A stretch of DNA of 64,000 bases. Source: Bacillus piscicola (GTDB lineage: Bacteria > Bacillota > Bacilli > Bacillales > Marinococcaceae). The DNA lies in NCBI RefSeq assembly GCF_022458745.1, contig NZ_JAJJJF010000001.1, forward strand, positions 1 through 64,000. Reading direction: 5' to 3'. The translations under genes and the position numbers were made by a program. This document shows positions 42,461 through 51,585 of the stretch, one piece after another; the first letter of the stretch is position 1, and each line of letters opens with the position of its first letter. Under the pieces are notes generated by a model. That model saw only the letters and a list, made by a program, of their open reading frames with translations, made no database searches and had not been told where the DNA came from.

Positions 42461-44260
42461 ATGGATTTATGGTTGCTTTGTGTTATTGGAGTTATACCAA
42501 TCATGATATTGTTTTTATTGCTAGTGGTTCTGCGCTGGACAGCGAGAACTTCCATGTTGCTCGCCTTTATATCCGTGTTACTTATAACTACTTTCGTTTG
42601 GCAGATACCTGTTAATCAAATTTCTGCCGCTAGTGTGGACGGGGTCACTACTGTGTTTAGCATTTTGTATATTGTATTCGGTGCATTACTCTTGCTCAAT
42701 ACATTGAAAGAGAGTGGCGCATTGGGTGTAATTAGAAAAAGTATTACAGGTGTTACACAAGACAGAAGAATTCAAGTGATCATTCTCTTGTGGGTCTTCG
42801 GTGCTTTTTTAGAAGGTGCGGCTGGGTATGGATCTACAGGAGCAGTGGTTGGATCCATATTAGTAGCTCTAGGCTTTCCTGCCATGTCGGCTGCTTTGAT
42901 GGTTATGATTTTCCAGAGTACAGCTGTATCCTTTGGTGCGGCCGGAGCACCTATTTGGATTGGGGTAAGTGATGGATTGGGAAGCGGCCGGGATGAACGG
43001 ATGAATTCTCTTCTCAACGTCTCCTCTTGGGACCAATTTCTTTTGGAAATGGGAGAAAAAGTAGCACTCATTCATGGCGCGGTAGGGATATTTGTCCCTT
43101 TATTTATGGTTGTATTGCTTTGCGGTTTTTTTGGAAAAAACAAATCATTTAAAGAGGGCTTCGGGGCGTGGAAATTTGCTATTTTCGGAGGATTGTGCGT
43201 ATCTGTACCTTACATTCTATCAGGGATGTTCCTAGGTCCTGAGTTCCCTTCCTTATTCGGTGGACTGTTAGGACTTATACCCGCAGTAATAGCGGCGAAA
43301 AAAGGGTGGTTCATGCCGAAAGATACGGTGTGGCAATTTGGTGATAAATCCAACTGGGAAAAAGAGTGGATTGGCGTGTTGAAAGTAGAAGAAGAAAAAA
43401 TCGCTTCATTTTCCACTTTTAAATCGTGGCTGCCCTATATTATCATGGCCGCTTTGTTATTTATCAGCAACGTATCCTTTTTGCCTGTTTCCTCATGGTT
43501 AGGAAAAACAACCATTGTATTTACTAATCTTTTTGGAACCGATATTAGCACAGGTATTGATTTATTAGCATCACCTGGCACCGTTTTTGTAATCGTTTCC
43601 ATTCTTACCATTTGGCTGCATGGTATCGATTGGCCTACCTACAAAAAGGCTTTGAAGTCATCCATTGTGACAATTGGCGCGGCGGCTGCTTCATTAATAT
43701 TCGCGGTTCCCATGGTACAGGTGTTTCTTCAAAGTGGAGGCGGTGCAGCAGGATTCGAAAGTATTCCCTCTACTCTAGCAAGCGGCTTAACATTTTTCGC
43801 CGGAAATTCATGGGCTTTTATCGCACCGGTTATCGGCGCCATGGGAGCATTTCTTGCTGGAAGTAATGTATTTAGCAACTTGATGTTTAGCCAATTCCAA
43901 GTAGAAATGGCCTTAAGTTCGAATTTAACGCCATCCTGGGTTGTGGCGCTTCAGTGTGTTGGGGCAGCAGCGGGGAACATGTTTAGTGTTCATAATGTAA
44001 TCATGGCTTCAGCTGCAGTGGGCTTAGTTGGAAAAGAAGGAAATGTTATTAGGAAAGTGATTATCCCGGCATCCTATTATATTCTGATGACTGGTGCAAT
44101 TGGCTATGTCCTATTAGTAGGAGTTGGATTAAACTTAGGGTCATTTGTCATCGCCGCTATTCTTGGAACAATTTTTATTTCAATTTTCATCAATAAAGGG
44201 TATTACAAACAAGGGCCCCACCTAACCTCCGATATTGTAGAAAAGACTGGGTCAAAATAA
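42461..44260 (+). CDS. L-lactate permease family transporter (LctP/GlcA)
   Basis: 599 residues with about 14 membrane helices. Family signatures include FLEGAAGYGSTGAVVGSILV (residues 120-140), GAAGAPIWIGVSDG and QCVGAAAGNMFSVHNVIMAS near the C-terminal half. LctP members import lactate or glycolate with protons or sodium. GGGGGGAATACC precedes the ATG. It follows the IclR/cupin pair, suggesting uptake of a hydroxy acid processed by the cupin. The stop codon is only 25 bp from the first hairpin of array 4. Confidence 0.92.
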   Translation: MDLWLLCVIGVIPIMILFLLLVVLRWTARTSMLLAFISVLLITTFVWQIPVNQISAASVDGVTTVFSILYIVFGALLLLNTLKESGALGVIRKSITGVTQDRRIQVIILLWVFGAFLEGAAGYGSTGAVVGSILVALGFPAMSAALMVMIFQSTAVSFGAAGAPIWIGVSDGLGSGRDERMNSLLNVSSWDQFLLEMGEKVALIHGAVGIFVPLFMVVLLCGFFGKNKSFKEGFGAWKFAIFGGLCVSVPYILSGMFLGPEFPSLFGGLLGLIPAVIAAKKGWFMPKDTVWQFGDKSNWEKEWIGVLKVEEEKIASFSTFKSWLPYIIMAALLFISNVSFLPVSSWLGKTTIVFTNLFGTDISTGIDLLASPGTVFVIVSILTIWLHGIDWPTYKKALKSSIVTIGAAAASLIFAVPMVQVFLQSGGGAAGFESIPSTLASGLTFFAGNSWAFIAPVIGAMGAFLAGSNVFSNLMFSQFQVEMALSSNLTPSWVVALQCVGAAAGNMFSVHNVIMASAAVGLVGKEGNVIRKVIIPASYYILMTGAIGYVLLVGVGLNLGSFVIAAILGTIFISIFINKGYYKQGPHLTSDIVEKTGSK

Positions 44261-44284
44261 AACCAGGGGAATGGGCGTAAACTT

Positions 44285-44878
44285 GGTCTTATAGAGCCGT
44301 CCAAAGACCAAATCCCGCTCTTTTATCGGGAGAATCGGTCTTATGAAGCGTTCAAAAGACCAAAAATTGCTAGAGAACGAGAGAAAGAGGTCTTATAAAG
44401 GCGCCAAAAGACCAAAAGCTAGGGGTTCACACGTGATTCTGGTCTTATGGATCGCTCAAAAGACCAAAAACCAGGGGGATGGGCGTAAACTTGGTCTTAT
44501 AGAGCCGTCCAAAGACCAAATCCCGCTCTTTTATCGGAAGAATCGGTCTTATGAAGCGCCCAAAAGACCAAAAGTTGCTAGAGAACGAGAGAAAGAGGTC
44601 TTATAAAGGCGCCAAAAGACCAAAAGCTAGGGATTCACACGTGAATCTGGTCTTATGGATCGCTCAAAAGACCAAAAACCAGGGGAATGAGCGTAAACTT
44701 GGTCTTATAAAGCTGTCCAAAGACCAAATCCGCTCTTTTATCGGAAGAACCGGTCTTATGAAGCGCCCAAAAGACCAAAAATTGCTAGAGAACTAGAGAG
44801 AGGCCTCATGAACGAGTCATGAGACCAAAAACCAGTGGAAAGATCGTAAAATTGGTCTTATGAAGGCGTCGTAGGACC
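44285..44878. repeat. 52-bp hairpin array 4 (12 units)
   Basis: Hairpins start at 44285, 44337, 44389, 44441, 44493, 44545, 44597, 44649, 44701, 44752, 44802 and 44854, at 52 bp except for one 51-bp and one 50-bp step late in the array. Spacers cycle B, C, A, X almost perfectly for nearly three cycles (A with TTGCTAGAGAACGAG, X with GCTAGGGATTCACACGTG), a 208-bp higher-order repeat. The first B spacer begins right at the lctP stop. Confidence 0.97.
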
Positions 44879-44963
44879 AAAACTGACCGGGAGACGTTTA
44901 TTAAGCCTAATAAAGAAAAGGTTGCCCGCACCTAAAGAGTAGACTCGTGCAGGACATCTGTAA

Positions 44964-46076
44964 TTATGGGGATGCTGGGGAAGGGCAGTCCATTCCTGGG
45001 AGGTATTCCCCGTAGTTTCTGCCCTCCGGATCAAAGTCGAACCCTAAGTAATTTTTATAGAATGTAAAATGTCGTCTGAACGAACCATCTACTTTTAATA
45101 GAGGTAATCTTCCTTTTTCGTATATGGAGTACGTCCCGAGTACTGCTCCATAGGTTTTCACATTAGCATTTCTGGCAATTTGGTAGGCGTACGTGTTTTG
45201 GCTGGCTAGGCAAAAGAAGTGTTTTAAATATTTAAATTTTATTTCGACTTTTCCTTTGTTCGGAAACCGCTGGTTGTGAGACTGCAAGTAGCTTTCTAGT
45301 AGACTTATTTCTTCTTTTGTAAAGGTCGTAAACTCAAAAAGGGATTCATCTCCTACACCGTTCGCCCGGTACATAGAATGCTTTTCTATTCTGTATAAAA
45401 TTTGGTGGATGGTACGGGGAAAGGCACATCCCCATAACCATACATACCCATCAGGATGAAACGCATGTTGAAAGTGTTGTAAATTTTGGTTGGTCATGGT
45501 TGGCGGGATAAAATCAAGTTCCCCACGCGGATCTTTGTCGTCGGGATCACGTGACGAAGCTCCGCGAAAACTGTGTGTGAAGCTTGGGAGAGAGGGGTGC
45601 AATTGAATGTTTGCTTCTCTGTCGTCGTAACTGTTCACAAGAATGGGACCTCCCATCCACCCATGGGAAAAGAAACTTAGCTCCATAAGGGTGCCAGGGG
45701 AATGGTCCCCAATGTCTTGTACTGCCTTATATACATCCACTATAGACATAACGTTATCTTGACCATCTCTAAAGCGATAACTGTTGTACGTTCCATGGTT
45801 CACGGAACGATAATTTGCTTTTGAGATTCGGTTGTACTTATTTTGTACTTTTTTGCTTTGTTTCTTGTTTCCTTTCTTATACGTTACTTCATGGGTGACG
45901 ATCTCCCCGCGTAGAAAATCATAAATATGAAATGTCATGTCTTTCTTTTTTTTATTTCGAGCAATGAGCCTTTTCATCCGGTTGTCACACACCACTCTAA
46001 AGTCGGATGTGCCACCATCAAATCCATAATCAACCGCAGCAACAAGTATATAGTGGTCCATATCCTTTTTGTCCAT
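44964..46076 (-). CDS. Uncharacterised protein with SHGW...GC motif (caspase-like?)
   Basis: 370 residues. Two segments stand out: LSFFSHGWMGGPILVNSY (about residues 130-147) and YVWLWGCAFPRTIHQIL (about 210-226). A His-Gly followed some 80 residues later by Gly-Cys is the spacing of the His-Cys dyad in caspase-like (CD clan) peptidases, but the fold is not confirmed. There is no signal peptide. It lies 37 bp downstream of the 1007-residue gene on the same strand, so the two are likely one operon. Flanked on both sides by hairpin arrays. Function unknown; effector protease is one hypothesis. Confidence 0.6.
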   Translation of the reverse strand: MDKKDMDHYILVAAVDYGFDGGTSDFRVVCDNRMKRLIARNKKKKDMTFHIYDFLRGEIVTHEVTYKKGNKKQSKKVQNKYNRISKANYRSVNHGTYNSYRFRDGQDNVMSIVDVYKAVQDIGDHSPGTLMELSFFSHGWMGGPILVNSYDDREANIQLHPSLPSFTHSFRGASSRDPDDKDPRGELDFIPPTMTNQNLQHFQHAFHPDGYVWLWGCAFPRTIHQILYRIEKHSMYRANGVGDESLFEFTTFTKEEISLLESYLQSHNQRFPNKGKVEIKFKYLKHFFCLASQNTYAYQIARNANVKTYGAVLGTYSIYEKGRLPLLKVDGSFRRHFTFYKNYLGFDFDPEGRNYGEYLPGMDCPSPASP

Positions 46077-46113
46077 CCTTTCCCAACTAGATAATAGAAG
46101 ATGTCCGGGTGAC

Positions 46114-49100
46114 TTAAGACTGCGCTTTTGTTATATTAACTGGTTCCCCTGTCATGATGTCTCGGATTTCAGGAACATCTTCTACGTTTTGCAACATAAC
46201 AAGTGATGTTGGAATGGTTACCTCCCATGGCTCGGAATCTTCTGGATATGGCACTTCCCCCTGTGGCTTATCTAAGCTTTCCGTAATTTCATCCACGATT
46301 GGTACGTATAACTCGTCATCCCGTAATGGAATGTCGTTTCCTTCCCACACTTCACCAAACTGGCAGAAGTGGGCCACAGCACGTTCGAACCCTGGCCGTA
46401 CCGGAAGCTGCACCCGCGCTGCTCCTGCCTTCAAGAAGGCCGCAAAATCAGGATCGGGATCTGTGAAATGTAAAGCGGAAATCCAGCGGGATTTTCGTCC
46501 CCAAAAGTACGGATACAACACGTACAGTAAATTATGCCACTCAAAGGCGTGCTCCAAAAAACGTATAGAAGATCCATTTTTATAAGCTTGATCCAGATCC
46601 ATGAGAGGCTCAGAGGAGTATGGGTGAAAGCTGTCTTTACTTATATTCGTAGTTTTAGATAACATCATGATCACAAGTTTTTTCAGTTCCTCTTGCTCCA
46701 AACGACGATTCTCTAGAGGATTTCGTCCCAGTACTTGCACGCCTTGCTCGATTGATTTCGCGGCTACCGCTTCCTCATAATCCATCTGTTGCTGTTGATA
46801 TGCTTGCATAATGGCATCATACATTTCATGCTGCCACTTAGAAAAACCCTCCCCCGTTAAGCGGCAATGAACATCGATTGCCAAGGCAAAGCTGGATGAG
46901 CGAAATAAGTGAACAGCGACGGAGAGCTCCTTTCGTCGTCCATTAAATGATTTGTATTGGGATCCCCAAGCATTGGATACATCGAACCTGGTGCCACCGA
47001 TCATCACTCTGAAATGGTGTTCTTTGTCTTTATGGAAAATATAATCACTCATAACGGTCGCTGCGTATGCTTCGTAGTCGGGATCGATTTCGATTTTAGC
47101 GGAACGACCGTAGTCGGTTATCGTTTCTCCGTCCTGTTTGTCAAAATAAGCGACGTCTCTAAAAGCGGATGGAGGTTCTGGGGCGTCAGTCACTTGATAT
47201 TTACTAACGAAGCCCTGGTAATTTGATCTCGTTATATTTTCAGGTTTAAGCGGCTTGCCATCATAATCTGGAATCTCCGGTTTCTCCAGTTCCAAATCAG
47301 TTGGCGGATTTTCTACCAGGGCATATAAAAAATAAGCAGCCGGTTCAGGGATGATGAACTCGTACATCATTCGCTGGTCATATTTGAAAACTTGGGCATT
47401 ATAGATTTTATTCAACCACCGATACATACCACGGACATGGCCATTAGCTGCCTCAGAGTTATCGATGGAGTGTATGTTTGTCTCTTCTATCTCTTCCATG
47501 AGTCGTTGCTTCTGTTTTTCCTGAATACGTTCCTTGATGTGTTCAGCGGCCTTTTCAGTGACATCTCTTGAATAAGAGCTTGCTTTCCGTTGTGATTCTT
47601 CGATCGAGTTGGAATAGCTCGCATTTAGCGAAGATGAAAAACTTACGGCAGGGCCATAAGATCCGCTAATTTGGAGGCCTGCTTCCATACCCATTTCATT
47701 TTTAATCGTTTTTTCTGCTTCACTTTGTAATTCATGACGTTCCGTGCTTTGTAAATCACGTTCACTTGTCGTTTCACGTTCTTCTTCCACGAACATTGTT
47801 TCTTCTTGTACGTGAAGACGACGATGAGACCGTTCTCTGGACTCACCGGCTAGTACATTTTCAATATGGGCAAACTCCCCAAGTTCATATGTCTTGATGG
47901 TTTGTTTTACTTTCAATAAGTCACCAATTCCTGCTTTGAATGTCCACTGTTCTATGGGAAATGTAGGAATGAAAGATGTTTTCTTCCTTGGCATAAGTCC
48001 GATTGATTCGCCAAACTTCTGTTTATTTAAATAAATTCCGCCTAGGGCCAGCTGCGTGGAAAATGACTTCTCTGACTTGACGAGAGAACTTGTATACGCC
48101 ATTTCTTCTTCAATCCTATGTACTGCTTTTATAGGATTTATCCTTTCGATATCGACATTTACTTCTTGTAGTAGCTTTTTGGTGGTGTCATTAAGTTGCT
48201 GCATGCCTTGTTTTGAAAGTACCATTTCTTCGGCTTCGTTACTATTCATCACAACGTTTTCGCCGAACGAAGAATTCTTATCATCCATTTTTTCCTTTGC
48301 GTACCATTTCTCTTTTTCTATCTCCAATTTGGTGATCGTTTCTTCCATGGACTTTATTTTAGAAATAAGCGGTTTGTCTATTTTTGGGATACTTATGAAC
48401 CTTTCATCTATCGGTACTTTCGACAGTTCACGATGTGCTGTTTCTAAATCTTTCAACCGCTCCCTCAGCCGCCGATCCTCCAACTCGTTTTCGTTATCAT
48501 TTGTTTCCTCTTCTTCTGTTTCCTCTTTGTCGCTAGAGGAGGGTGTTACTTTCTGCAGATCGATATCCGTCGGAAGTACGACGTGTAAATCACTTAATAA
48601 TCGTTTAAGGGTCAAATGACTTGGGAACTGTTGATTGATATCAGTAGTAGCCGCCTGTTTCAGCAAATGCATCAGCCTTAATGCTGTCATGATCTCATCA
48701 TTGTTCATGTTGTGGGGTGGGTCAATGCTGTTAGAAAGTAAGGTGTCCATTACCTGAGTATAAGAGGTAGTAAAGGATGGGGAATCAATAATTTCTTGTG
48801 GTCTACTGCTGTAAAGTTTAGACAGTTCTTCCTTGAAATTAATCGTCTTTACCAAATCATCGCGATGATCTTCTGACCACTCAAGCAAGGGGGTGATGTC
48901 AAAATCTAAATGATCGATTTTCGTTATGTAGCTCGTGGACTTTTTGAATACTTTTGCCTTGTCCACCAGCTTTTCTTTATTGACACGATTCTTGATCATT
49001 TCACTCATTTCTTTGTACAAGCCGGTTATTTCTCGTTCACCTGCATAAAGAGTGACCTGTTTATCCCTAAGAAACTGCCTCATCTTCAACTTTGCTGGAC

Positions 49101-49137
49101 GTATTGCCATTAAACGTAACGTACTATCCTGGCTCAA
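46114..49137 (-). CDS. Large uncharacterised coiled-coil protein (1007 residues)
   Basis: No named domain recognised. Residues 200-330 are an acidic coiled coil. Residues 420-600 hold a long helix with ENVLAGESRERSHRRL (about 430) and Glu-rich repeats, then a Ser/Ala/Gly-rich stretch (GLQISGSYGPAVSFSSSLNA) like an amphipathic or membrane-inserting hairpin inside a helix-rich region. The C-terminal domain ends near 900 with FAAFLKAGAARVQLPVRPGF, a motif I associate with a widespread, unnamed family. No signal peptide. With the 370-residue neighbour it could be a pore-forming or structural component plus effector; this is speculation. Confidence 0.6.
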   Translation of the reverse strand: MSQDSTLRLMAIRPAKLKMRQFLRDKQVTLYAGEREITGLYKEMSEMIKNRVNKEKLVDKAKVFKKSTSYITKIDHLDFDITPLLEWSEDHRDDLVKTINFKEELSKLYSSRPQEIIDSPSFTTSYTQVMDTLLSNSIDPPHNMNNDEIMTALRLMHLLKQAATTDINQQFPSHLTLKRLLSDLHVVLPTDIDLQKVTPSSSDKEETEEEETNDNENELEDRRLRERLKDLETAHRELSKVPIDERFISIPKIDKPLISKIKSMEETITKLEIEKEKWYAKEKMDDKNSSFGENVVMNSNEAEEMVLSKQGMQQLNDTTKKLLQEVNVDIERINPIKAVHRIEEEMAYTSSLVKSEKSFSTQLALGGIYLNKQKFGESIGLMPRKKTSFIPTFPIEQWTFKAGIGDLLKVKQTIKTYELGEFAHIENVLAGESRERSHRRLHVQEETMFVEEERETTSERDLQSTERHELQSEAEKTIKNEMGMEAGLQISGSYGPAVSFSSSLNASYSNSIEESQRKASSYSRDVTEKAAEHIKERIQEKQKQRLMEEIEETNIHSIDNSEAANGHVRGMYRWLNKIYNAQVFKYDQRMMYEFIIPEPAAYFLYALVENPPTDLELEKPEIPDYDGKPLKPENITRSNYQGFVSKYQVTDAPEPPSAFRDVAYFDKQDGETITDYGRSAKIEIDPDYEAYAATVMSDYIFHKDKEHHFRVMIGGTRFDVSNAWGSQYKSFNGRRKELSVAVHLFRSSSFALAIDVHCRLTGEGFSKWQHEMYDAIMQAYQQQQMDYEEAVAAKSIEQGVQVLGRNPLENRRLEQEELKKLVIMMLSKTTNISKDSFHPYSSEPLMDLDQAYKNGSSIRFLEHAFEWHNLLYVLYPYFWGRKSRWISALHFTDPDPDFAAFLKAGAARVQLPVRPGFERAVAHFCQFGEVWEGNDIPLRDDELYVPIVDEITESLDKPQGEVPYPEDSEPWEVTIPTSLVMLQNVEDVPEIRDIMTGEPVNITKAQS

Positions 49138-49396
49138 TGTAATCCCCCTTTGAATTTTAAATAATTAAAATATTTTTTAAACTATTCTATACATTAATAC
49201 ATTCTTCCGGAGAATGAAACACGAAGGTGGAAAAACACGACTATTTAACTTACCGAGGCATGCAGGTACGTTTCATCCAACCCGAATGGAGACTTTTGAC
49301 CCGCGTTCTGGACCAATGTGCAGCAGGAGGTATGGAAACTTTACAAGTTTAGAACTCGTAAACAGCGTTCTAAAAAAAGAAAGTGTCGACAGCACC

Positions 49397-49577
49397 GTAT
49401 GTCTTCTCGTGCCATGAGACCAAAGGCCAGAGGAATAGGCGTAAACTTAGTCTCATAGAGTCGTCATAAGACCAAAAACTACCCATTTAGTCGGAAACTA
49501 GGTTTCATGGAGCGTCCATGAAACCAGTATGAACTAGAAAGATAGATGAAGAGGTCTGATGAAGTGCTCACAAGGCC
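49397..49577. repeat. 52-bp hairpin array 5 (4 degenerate units)
   Basis: Units at 49397, 49449, 49501 and 49553, 52 bp apart. The stem at 49501 is GGTTTCATGGA with TCCATGAAACC, perfectly paired although two positions differ from the family consensus on both arms, clear compensatory change. Bases 49138-49396 hold no supported gene. Confidence 0.85.
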
Positions 49578-49634
49578 AAGGCCCGTCTTTTTAGTAACGG
49601 TAATAAGCCAAATGGAAAAGTAAAAGCAGGGAGA

Positions 49635-50420
49635 GTGGAGAAATTGTCCGTGAATAATGAGAAGGAGAAAAAGATTCAAGGGATTCAATCGGTAGAAAAT
49701 GCTTTTTCTATTTTAGATTGCATTAAACAAAGCCCTGAACCTTTAACATTGTCGGATATCGCCCGCTTAACGAATATGTCAAAAAGTAGAGTACAGAAGT
49801 ACATCGTGAGTTTTTTACGGGTGGAGGCATTGGTGCAAGATAAAACAACGCATACGTATCGTTTTGGTTCTAAGCTGCTGGAAGTAGGCTTACAGGCGTT
49901 ACGTGATAACGATATTGTCTCCATATCGGATTCTTACTTAAAGGAAATACGAAGGGAATTAAATCAATCATCTGCGTTGAATATCTGGACACAAGAGGGC
50001 CCTGTCGTTGTGAAATATGAGTCCAGTGGGCAACCGATAAGTGTGGAAATTCAGGTCGGCTATCGACCACCTATTCTCAGAAGTGCTACGGGTAAATGTT
50101 TTGCTGCCTTTATGGAGTCTGACCAAATAGATGAATTTATAAAAAAGGAAATTCAACAGTACAACTTAGACAGAGCAGCGGTTGAGAATGAACTGAAAAA
50201 AATCAGAGAAAATGGCTATTCGTTAAGAGATACCGTGCATGAGGGTGTTCCTGGTGGTTCAGCCATTACCGCTCCTGTTTTTAGTGATTCAGGGAGTATG
50301 TTAGCTGTAATATCTATAATCGGTTTTTCAGGGAATTTACGTACAGAGCCGCATGCAAAAGAGGTTCAAAAGCTAAAAGAAATTACGTCCAGGTTGTCTA
50401 AAGAAATGAGTTATCACTAA
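49635..50420 (+). CDS. IclR-family transcriptional regulator 2
   Basis: About 258 residues; candidate starts are GTG 49635, TTG 49644 and GTG 49650, the last best spaced from GGAG. Winged helix LTLSDIARLTNMSKSRVQKY (about residues 37-56) and effector domain (VVKYESSGQPISVEIQVGYR, ILRSATGKCFAAF). It is clearly paralogous to the regulator at 40657, sharing most landmark residues, but transcribed in the same direction as its cupin. It probably binds the palindrome at 50504 and controls cupin 2 and possibly the TRAP-TAXI transporter 1.1 kb further on. Confidence 0.9.
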   Translation: MEKLSVNNEKEKKIQGIQSVENAFSILDCIKQSPEPLTLSDIARLTNMSKSRVQKYIVSFLRVEALVQDKTTHTYRFGSKLLEVGLQALRDNDIVSISDSYLKEIRRELNQSSALNIWTQEGPVVVKYESSGQPISVEIQVGYRPPILRSATGKCFAAFMESDQIDEFIKKEIQQYNLDRAAVENELKKIRENGYSLRDTVHEGVPGGSAITAPVFSDSGSMLAVISIIGFSGNLRTEPHAKEVQKLKEITSRLSKEMSYH

Positions 50421-50503
50421 ATCCTCTCTCCCTTTCTTTCATTCGAAAACAATGTAAAAAGGTATGGAAACTATTTATACAGTAAGCTTTTTTTGTTCTA
50501 AAG

Positions 50504-50538
50504 TACACTAATATTTCATAGGGTGTAACATTGGTGTA
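50504..50538. promoter_or_regulatory. Operator palindrome upstream of cupin 2
   Basis: TACACTAAT (50504-50512) and ATTGGTGTA (50530-50538) match the 41700 operator in half-site sequence (one mismatch) and in the 26-bp offset. Confidence 0.7.
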
Positions 50539-50566
50539 CGTCATCTTGAAAAAGGGGGAGTTATGG

Positions 50567-51097
50567 TTGAATGAACCTAAACGAGACATGATGAGTTACA
50601 AGGAATTTTTGGAAAAATCAAAGAAGCCTTATGTTCGCCCTCATATTTGGAAATGGAAAGATATTGAAGCGAAATTACAAGAATCGTTGTCTGAAGACTT
50701 CATGGGGGATGGGAGAGGAACGATTGCTTTAGTTCATGAGGATACAGGTGAATCATACGGGGTATCCCCCACGATGAATATGGTAGCCCAAATATTTGAA
50801 CCAGGTGAACGGAACAAACCACACCGACATACGAATCTGGCCTTAAGCATTATTGTGAAAGGCGAGGGCTATTCCATTATAGATGGTGAAAAGGTTGAAT
50901 GGGAGGCGGGAGATGTGTTTATTGCTTCCCCTTGGTCTGAACATGAGCACTGCAACACGTCAGAAACGGAGCAAGCTCTTTTCTATACCATTCAGGATGT
51001 GCCGGTTGTCTCAAAAATGGGTACGTGGTTTCGCGAATCACCGATCGGGGCTCCCAAATCTCATATAATTAAAAACCAAGATAAGGAAAATTCTTGA
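50567..51097 (+). CDS. Cupin-domain protein 2
   Basis: 176 residues; TTG start six bases after GGGGGAG, which aligns well with the start of cupin 1. The cupin motifs are intact: PHRHTNLALSIIVKGEGYSI and GDVFIASPWSEHEHCN. The paralogue at 41755 shares most of the sequence (MSYKEFLEKSKKP against MNYKDFLQKSTKP). Fold as for gentisate-dioxygenase-like single cupins; exact reaction unknown. It precedes a MITE-like repeat and the TRAP-TAXI genes, so in this copy the cupin is paired with a different class of transporter. Confidence 0.82.
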   Translation: MNEPKRDMMSYKEFLEKSKKPYVRPHIWKWKDIEAKLQESLSEDFMGDGRGTIALVHEDTGESYGVSPTMNMVAQIFEPGERNKPHRHTNLALSIIVKGEGYSIIDGEKVEWEAGDVFIASPWSEHEHCNTSETEQALFYTIQDVPVVSKMGTWFRESPIGAPKSHIIKNQDKENS

Positions 51098-51215
51098 GTA
51101 AGTACCAAAAGTAAATGAAGTGAATCAATTTTACAAGTGCTTATTTAGAATAAATTTACGAACAATAAAACAAACAAATAATATATTATACGTTTAGTTT
51201 CATGATTATCTATTA

Positions 51216-51405
51216 TTGATTGTAACGGAAGGCGGCGACTCCTGCGGGAATAGCATGAGCTTTAAGACCCCGCAGGTAGCGGGATTAAGGTTCAAAGGCT
51301 AAAGACGCCACGTCCTGTGGCAACGCCTTTGTGACCAACATCGTGTTGGCCTGAGGAGGGCTTAAGCCATGCCCGCGGAAAGCGTCCGCCTGCAGTGAAA
51401 ATTAA
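51216..51405. repeat. MITE-like intergenic element, copy 3
   Basis: A 190-bp copy starting TTGATTGTAACGGAAGGCGG and ending AAAGCGTCCGCCTGCAGTG then AAAATTAA. The interior differs from copies 1 and 2 but keeps palindromic blocks (AAAGGC-type and ACCAACATCGTGTTGG). It separates cupin 2 from the transporter genes. Confidence 0.8.
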
Positions 51406-51585
51406 AAAAGCAGTGCAATCTTTTTCGAATCATTCGTATTTAAACCACTGTATTTGAATTATGAAATTGACTCAAGTGTGATCAAATTATAATGTAAGCG
51501 TTTACTTTAATCAAAACCTCACAATGAAGCCCCTTTCAGAAAAACTCGTAGCAATACTGGCACGAAGGAAAGTGAGGGAAGTATT

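Noticed and set aside
49214-49417. 67-codon open frame upstream of array 5
   Set aside because: Runs into the hairpin array, has no ribosome site and no recognisable motif.
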